The position numbers and the translations under genes are program-made. A DNA stretch of 26,345 nt from NCBI GenBank assembly GCA_947625955.1, contig CANQQH010000004.1:1-26345 (forward strand). Direction: 5' to 3'. Positions 22,975 through 26,345 of this stretch are shown here, piece by piece (position 1 is the first letter of the stretch; each line of letters opens with the position of its first letter). Under the pieces are notes generated by a model that was given only the letters and a program-made list of their open reading frames with translations, did not search any database and was not told where the DNA came from. The DNA comes from an uncultured Clostridia bacterium (GTDB taxonomy: Bacteria; Bacillota; Clostridia; Christensenellales; UBA1242).

Positions 22975-23172
22975 TCAATATAAATTGAACATACTTTTGA
23001 GAGTGTCGAACAATCCACTCACCATGTTAAGCACCATTATTAGAACTATAACAAGCCCAGCAAGTGTTGATAGCGTTGCGATTTCACTTTTGCCTTGGTG
23101 TTGCAATATTTGGTTCACAACAGCTGTCAAGATTCCAATTGCAGCGATTTTGAAAATTATTTCAACACCCAT
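22975..23172 (-). CDS. spoIIIAC: Stage III sporulation protein AC
   Basis: A 65-residue protein with two membrane helices; VEIIFKIAAIGILTAVVNQI and LSTLAGLVIVLIMVLNMV are close to B. subtilis SpoIIIAC. ATG 23172 follows AGGAGG by 5 nt; the in-frame GTG two codons earlier overlaps the ribosome site and is rejected. Confidence 0.94.
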   Translation of the reverse strand: MGVEIIFKIAAIGILTAVVNQILQHQGKSEIATLSTLAGLVIVLIMVLNMVSGLFDTLKSMFNLY

Positions 23173-23181
23173 ACTCACCTC

Positions 23182-23652
23182 CTAGATTATTAAAACGCAA
23201 ACAACAATACCAACCGCAATACTTAGCTTATAATATAGAATTCCATTCTTTTTTCGTTCAACTTCGCAAGCCAACGAAATACTCTTTATGTTTTCAATGA
23301 AGTTATCAATATTTGACACTTCAATTTCTGCGCTTGAACTCCCAAGCGAGGAAACAAAATTATTTATAATCATTTTTTCGTCGTTTTTCAAAAAACGCAA
23401 ATTCCGCCCGTCCATGTTGCAATTCTTGAACAATTCTGCAATAATGCAACTATATTTATTTTTACTTTTTGAAATATAGCCATCTATTAATTCGTTTAAT
23501 TTTATTTTCCTAAAACTTATGTCGTTTTTGAGCCGATGCAAAAAGTTAATTAATTCTTTGAAAAACTCATCCCTTTGAACATACTTTTGCGTTATAGCCC
23601 TTCCAACAAAAGCACTTGAAACAACTATCACCACACAAAATAAATAAATCAT
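23182..23652 (-). CDS. spoIIIAB: Stage III sporulation protein AB
   Basis: A 156-residue membrane protein of the SpoIIIA complex with an N-terminal helix (MIYLFCVVIVVSSAFVG), a helical cytosolic middle resembling type II secretion F proteins (LINFLHRLKNDISFR, IAELFKNCN, FVSSLGSSSAEIE) and a C-terminal helix (LSIAVGIVVCVLII). Two ATGs stand in tandem after GGAG; the second (23652) has the better spacing. It starts 58 bp after spoIIIAA and ends 9 bp before spoIIIAC. Confidence 0.92.
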   Translation of the reverse strand: MIYLFCVVIVVSSAFVGRAITQKYVQRDEFFKELINFLHRLKNDISFRKIKLNELIDGYISKSKNKYSCIIAELFKNCNMDGRNLRFLKNDEKMIINNFVSSLGSSSAEIEVSNIDNFIENIKSISLACEVERKKNGILYYKLSIAVGIVVCVLII

Positions 23653-23710
23653 CATTTTCTCCAAAAATGCAAAATTTTAATTATTTTGTTGCATTTCTCA
23701 TCATTTATTG

Positions 23711-24610
23711 CTAAAAATACAGACATTTTAGGTTTTCATCAAAAATACCATCAACACTGCCAACTCCATTTTTATTTGATAAAACCACTATTCTCTCGAA
23801 AAATTTACCTTTGATAAGATTTGAAAAATCTTGTTTATCAATAATTTCAAGATGATTCTTTGCATGGATTGAAGCAATCACCTTCACACCTGAACGCATC
23901 GCGTTTATGCATGCATCAGCGTCGTCTTTCGTCATCAGTTCATCAGTCAATATAACATCGGGTTTGAGTGACCTTATGCCAAATGAAAATGCGTATTTCT
24001 TGCTTGCCCCTGAAATAACATCTGTGTTTGCACCAACATCAAGCATTGTTTCACCACCAACGCATGACGCAAGTTCAAAGCGTTCGTCAACCATAAGACA
24101 ATTATAAATGTTTTTTAGCTCACTTATTTTTCTTGCAATGTCTCTTATCAAAGTTGTTTTTCCCGCGCCTGGCGGCGATATTATCAATGTGTTTTTTATT
24201 TCGTTCTCGCTTGCAATAAATTTGAAAACATTTTTCGAGCAGTCAATGACCTCGTGCGGGATGCGTATATGAAGAGACGTCACATTTTTTATTGTTGTTG
24301 GCATAAAGTTGTCGCTATTAACACTTTCGCCAGCAATTCCCACTCTTATTCCACCGCGCGCAGTTATGAACCCTTGCTTGATTTGCGAATTGAAAGCATA
24401 CAATGAATTTTCTGTTGCCCTTCTCAGCACTTCGTCAATATCTTGTCCACTCGCAAAAACCTTTTCTCCACTGCCGTATTTCAAATAGATATTTTTTCCG
24501 CCAAGTCTAAGAATCACAGGAGCGTTTCGTCGCAGCCTTATTTCTTCAAGACGCTCACTAAAAGGTTCAATCAAGTTTTTCAGCCTTTGTGGCAAAATTC
24601 CGTCAACCAT
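23711..24610 (-). CDS. spoIIIAA: Stage III sporulation protein AA, secretion-type ATPase
   Basis: SpoIIIAA is the cytosolic ATPase thought to power the mother-cell channel needed for sigma-G activity in the forespore. The 299-residue protein has the N-terminal segment LEEIRLRRNAPVILRL, a QIKQGFITARGGIRVGIAG region, Walker A PPGAGKTT (146-153), Walker B DVILTDEL (218-225) and IASIHA, all typical. AGGAG precedes the ATG. It heads the operon, after the efp terminator. Confidence 0.96.
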   Translation of the reverse strand: MVDGILPQRLKNLIEPFSERLEEIRLRRNAPVILRLGGKNIYLKYGSGEKVFASGQDIDEVLRRATENSLYAFNSQIKQGFITARGGIRVGIAGESVNSDNFMPTTIKNVTSLHIRIPHEVIDCSKNVFKFIASENEIKNTLIISPPGAGKTTLIRDIARKISELKNIYNCLMVDERFELASCVGGETMLDVGANTDVISGASKKYAFSFGIRSLKPDVILTDELMTKDDADACINAMRSGVKVIASIHAKNHLEIIDKQDFSNLIKGKFFERIVVLSNKNGVGSVDGIFDENLKCLYF

Positions 24611-24654
24611 CTCCGCGCTCCTATCATTTATTAATAATTACTATAAAAGATTGC

Positions 24655-24662
24655 CTTATATG
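24655..24662 (-). promoter_or_regulatory. Candidate sigma-E -10 box of the spoIIIA operon
   Basis: The minus strand reads CATATAAG 44 bp before spoIIIAA, resembling the sigma-E -10 consensus CATACAAT. A CATATT lies upstream in the efp terminator, but about 17 bp away, longer than the usual sigma-E spacing. Known sigma-E control of spoIIIA makes the site plausible, not proven. Confidence 0.3.
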
Positions 24663-24673
24663 TTTTACGCGCG

Positions 24674-24704
24674 AAAAAAAATATGTCACATAATGACATA
24701 TTTT
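24674..24704 (-). terminator. Terminator of efp
   Basis: A perfect 11-bp stem AAAATATGTCA/TGACATATTTT (24704-24694, 24688-24678) with a 5-nt loop is followed on the minus strand by a T-run. Confidence 0.85.
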
Positions 24705-24728
24705 ATAACTTTCAAAAAAGCGTTGGGC

Positions 24729-25286
24729 TTATGCTCTTGACATATATGTTCCAGTACGAGTGTCAATACGGATTCTATCGCCATTATTAACAAACAATGG
24801 AACTTGAATAACATAGCCTGTTTCAAGAGTTGCAGGTTTGAAACTTGCTTTTGAAGTATCGCCCTGGATTGCAGGTTCGCATTCAACGATGTTGAGTTCA
24901 ACAAAAGTTGGTGGTTCAACGCTGAAAGCTTCGCCCTTATAAAATTGAATAACGCAGTTCATATTCTCGGTTATGAAGTTGAGTGCGTCTTCAACTTGGT
25001 CTTTGTTGAGAGGTACTTGTTCAAAAGTTTCGTTGTCCATGAAATAGTAGAGACCGCTATCATTATAAAGATACATCATCTCTTTTCTTTCGATATGAGC
25101 CTTTTCGAATTTTTCAACAGGGTTGAAAGTTTTTTCAATAACCTGACCTGTTACGATATTTTTGAGTTTTGTTCTAACAAAGGCAGCACCCTTGCCCGGT
25201 TTAACGTGCAAAAATTCAACAACGATATAAATCTTTCCTTCAATTTCGATAGTTACACCTTTTCTAAGTTCACCAGCAGTTATCAT
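24729..25286 (-). CDS. efp: Translation elongation factor P
   Basis: EF-P relieves ribosome stalling at proline runs. The 185-residue protein has three beta-barrel domains: a KOW-like N-terminal domain with the modification loop VKPGKGAAF (Lys at the loop tip), then two OB domains, the last ending in DRIRIDTRTGTYMSRA, a family hallmark. The ATG at 25286 matches the usual start MITAGELRKG; a TTG four codons earlier lies in the ribosome site GGAGG. It is monocistronic, with its own promoter and terminator, and precedes spoIIIA as in Bacillus. Confidence 0.97.
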   Translation of the reverse strand: MITAGELRKGVTIEIEGKIYIVVEFLHVKPGKGAAFVRTKLKNIVTGQVIEKTFNPVEKFEKAHIERKEMMYLYNDSGLYYFMDNETFEQVPLNKDQVEDALNFITENMNCVIQFYKGEAFSVEPPTFVELNIVECEPAIQGDTSKASFKPATLETGYVIQVPLFVNNGDRIRIDTRTGTYMSRA

Positions 25287-25297
25287 AAATTCCTCCA

Positions 25298-25318
25298 AAT
25301 CACTTTTATGACGTGATT
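25298..25318 (-). promoter_or_regulatory. Inverted repeat in the efp leader
   Basis: A perfect 6-bp inverted repeat AATCAC/GTGATT with a 9-bp centre begins within the -10 box and ends at the ribosome site of efp. It could be a repressor operator or a 5' hairpin affecting translation. Short AT-rich repeats occur by chance. Confidence 0.35.
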
Positions 25319-25345
25319 ATAACACAAACATATATTCAAAATCAA
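25316..25345 (-). promoter_or_regulatory. Sigma-A-type promoter of efp
   Basis: Minus strand -35 TTGATT (25340-25345), 18-bp spacer, perfect -10 TATAAT (25316-25321), 29 bp before the start codon. The -35 overlaps the stop of the upstream gene. Confidence 0.7.
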
Positions 25346-26187
25346 TCATTTTCGAAAATCTTTTTCATTGCGATCGCATCTTTTGTTTGGCAGCCGCGGC
25401 TTTCACATATGATCGAAGCGTTGATATCAAGTTCTTTTAGCACTTTCGCAAGCGGCTCGAAGTCTGGGCCATAGTGCTCCGTGTCGTTTTCAAAGTCCAA
25501 ATGCTTTATCTCGCCTTTTTCTCCATACATAATTTTGGAAAAGTGTATGTGCACATTTCTAAATCGCTCACCCATATATTTTTTGAGAGTCAAAAATACA
25601 TTTTTGAAGTCGTCTTCGGTTTTGAGCGAGCCGCCGTTATAGGCATTGATGTGGCCAAAGTCGAGCGTTGGTATGAATCTCTCATCAAGCGCACACATCT
25701 TCGCGACCTCTTCAACAGTTCCAACTTGCCCATGTTTTCCCATGGTTTCAGGGCAAACAAACATATCGTGAATATTGTTCTCATCAAGAAGTTTTTTGAG
25801 TTTTTCAAGACGCTTCATGATGAGTTCCATCGCCTTTTCTCTTGAATTTTTCATCAAACTTCCAGCATGGATGACCAGTTTTTTTGCACCAAGCAACTGC
25901 ATCTTTTTTAGGCTGTCGATGATATATTGAAGCGACTTGTCGCCCATTTCGTCGCTCTCGTTCGCCAAATTTATATAATATGGTCCGTGAACACTCACTT
26001 CAATATTTGCGTTATCAAACAAGGTTTTTAGTTTCCTTGCTTTTTCATCGCCAAGCCTTATGCCATTGTTGAATGGATATTCAAACGCATTAAGCTTGTT
26101 TTCAGTCAACCAATCTGGAATCTCTTCGCTATGCGAATGGTTTTCCAAAAACTTATCACAAAAACCCGAGGGTCCAAACTTTATCAT
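25342..26187 (-). CDS. Endonuclease IV-like / xylose isomerase-like TIM-barrel protein
   Basis: A 281-residue AP endonuclease family 2 protein. Residues at positions of the E. coli endonuclease IV metal ligands are visible: His67 (SVHGPYYINLA), His107 (LVIHAGS), Glu147 (CPETMGK), Asp176 and His179 (TLDFGHINA), His213 or His215 (NVHIHFSK) and Glu262 (CESRG). This suits a three-zinc abasic-site endonuclease of base excision repair, but the short DxH motif near 229-238 is altered, so a sugar isomerase role remains possible. AGGAGG precedes the ATG, which overlaps the upstream stop by 4 bp. Confidence 0.82.
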   Translation of the reverse strand: MIKFGPSGFCDKFLENHSHSEEIPDWLTENKLNAFEYPFNNGIRLGDEKARKLKTLFDNANIEVSVHGPYYINLANESDEMGDKSLQYIIDSLKKMQLLGAKKLVIHAGSLMKNSREKAMELIMKRLEKLKKLLDENNIHDMFVCPETMGKHGQVGTVEEVAKMCALDERFIPTLDFGHINAYNGGSLKTEDDFKNVFLTLKKYMGERFRNVHIHFSKIMYGEKGEIKHLDFENDTEHYGPDFEPLAKVLKELDINASIICESRGCQTKDAIAMKKIFEND

Positions 26188-26345
26188 AACTCCTCCTTAT
26201 CATATAGATATATCTTGCTTGAAAGCTCGCCATTTTTAATTTCGGCAAGCGAGAACTCATCATCATTTAGCATGCAAAGATACTCTCCGTCTGGCATATT
26301 GATATGAACTTTCTTGCCGTCCAAGATTTTCTTTGCGTCCTGCTG
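26184..26345 (-). CDS. 3' end of a gene, possibly tRNA pseudouridine synthase B
   Basis: The last 53 codons of an open frame enter from the right edge and end at a TGA overlapping the next start (ATGA). The fragment (ILDGKKVHINMPDGEYLCML, then DDEFSLAEIKNGELSSKIYL) resembles the C-terminal RNA-binding domain found at the end of TruB-type enzymes. The fragment is too short and divergent to be sure. Confidence 0.45.
   Translation of the reverse strand, partial: QQDAKKILDGKKVHINMPDGEYLCMLNDDEFSLAEIKNGELSSKIYLYDKEEL

Overview
The window looks like chromosomal DNA of a low-GC, endospore-forming Firmicute of the class Clostridia, probably an uncultured gut-type lineage. The evidence is a complete spoIIIAA-AH operon, spoIVB, spoIIM, a Spo0A-type regulator, a DacF-like carboxypeptidase, a Bacillus-type long SRP RNA, and AGGAGG-type ribosome binding sites before most genes. 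The species cannot be named from the sequence. Almost every gene is on the minus strand, so transcription runs from high to low coordinates; the clear exception is the SRP RNA on the plus strand.

Reading in the direction of transcription: (1) 26345-25342 holds the 3' end of a possible truB and an endonuclease IV-like TIM-barrel gene. (2) 25345-24674 is a self-contained efp unit with promoter, leader inverted repeat and terminator. (3) 24610-19914 is the spoIIIA operon, the mother-cell channel that engages the forespore; it ends at a terminator. (4) 19864-13205 starts at a sigma-A-type promoter and runs asp23, an unknown repeat protein, nusB, xseA, xseB, recN, spoIVB. (5) 13166-10422 has its own promoter and holds a Spo0A-like regulator with a degenerate receiver, spoIIM and dacF. 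(6) 10423-7950 is a site-2-protease-like gene, scpA and scpB, with promoter and terminator. (7) 7946-4491 is ung, a secreted membrane-anchored protein of unknown function and an HtrA-like protease. (8) 4478-3255 is acpP and a coiled-coil hypothetical gene. (9) 2902-3246 on the plus strand is the SRP RNA gene, converging on unit 8. (10) 2702-109 is a small XRE regulator, then an operon of a HEPN-like/CBS protein, an rRNA-methyltransferase-like gene and a RluA-type pseudouridine synthase.

The efp-spoIIIA-asp23-nusB-xseAB-recN-spoIVB-spo0A order is the classic Firmicute arrangement in a compacted form: accB/accC, folD, ispA, dxs, tlyA and argR, which often sit in this stretch, are absent. The most notable points are that the gene in the spo0A position encodes Asn at the residue aligned with the phosphorylated Asp56 and has lost the acidic pocket, that SpoIIIAF is reduced to its two membrane helices, and that an unfamiliar protein with three 20-residue repeats sits between asp23 and nusB. 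No mobile element, tRNA, rRNA or CRISPR array was seen.
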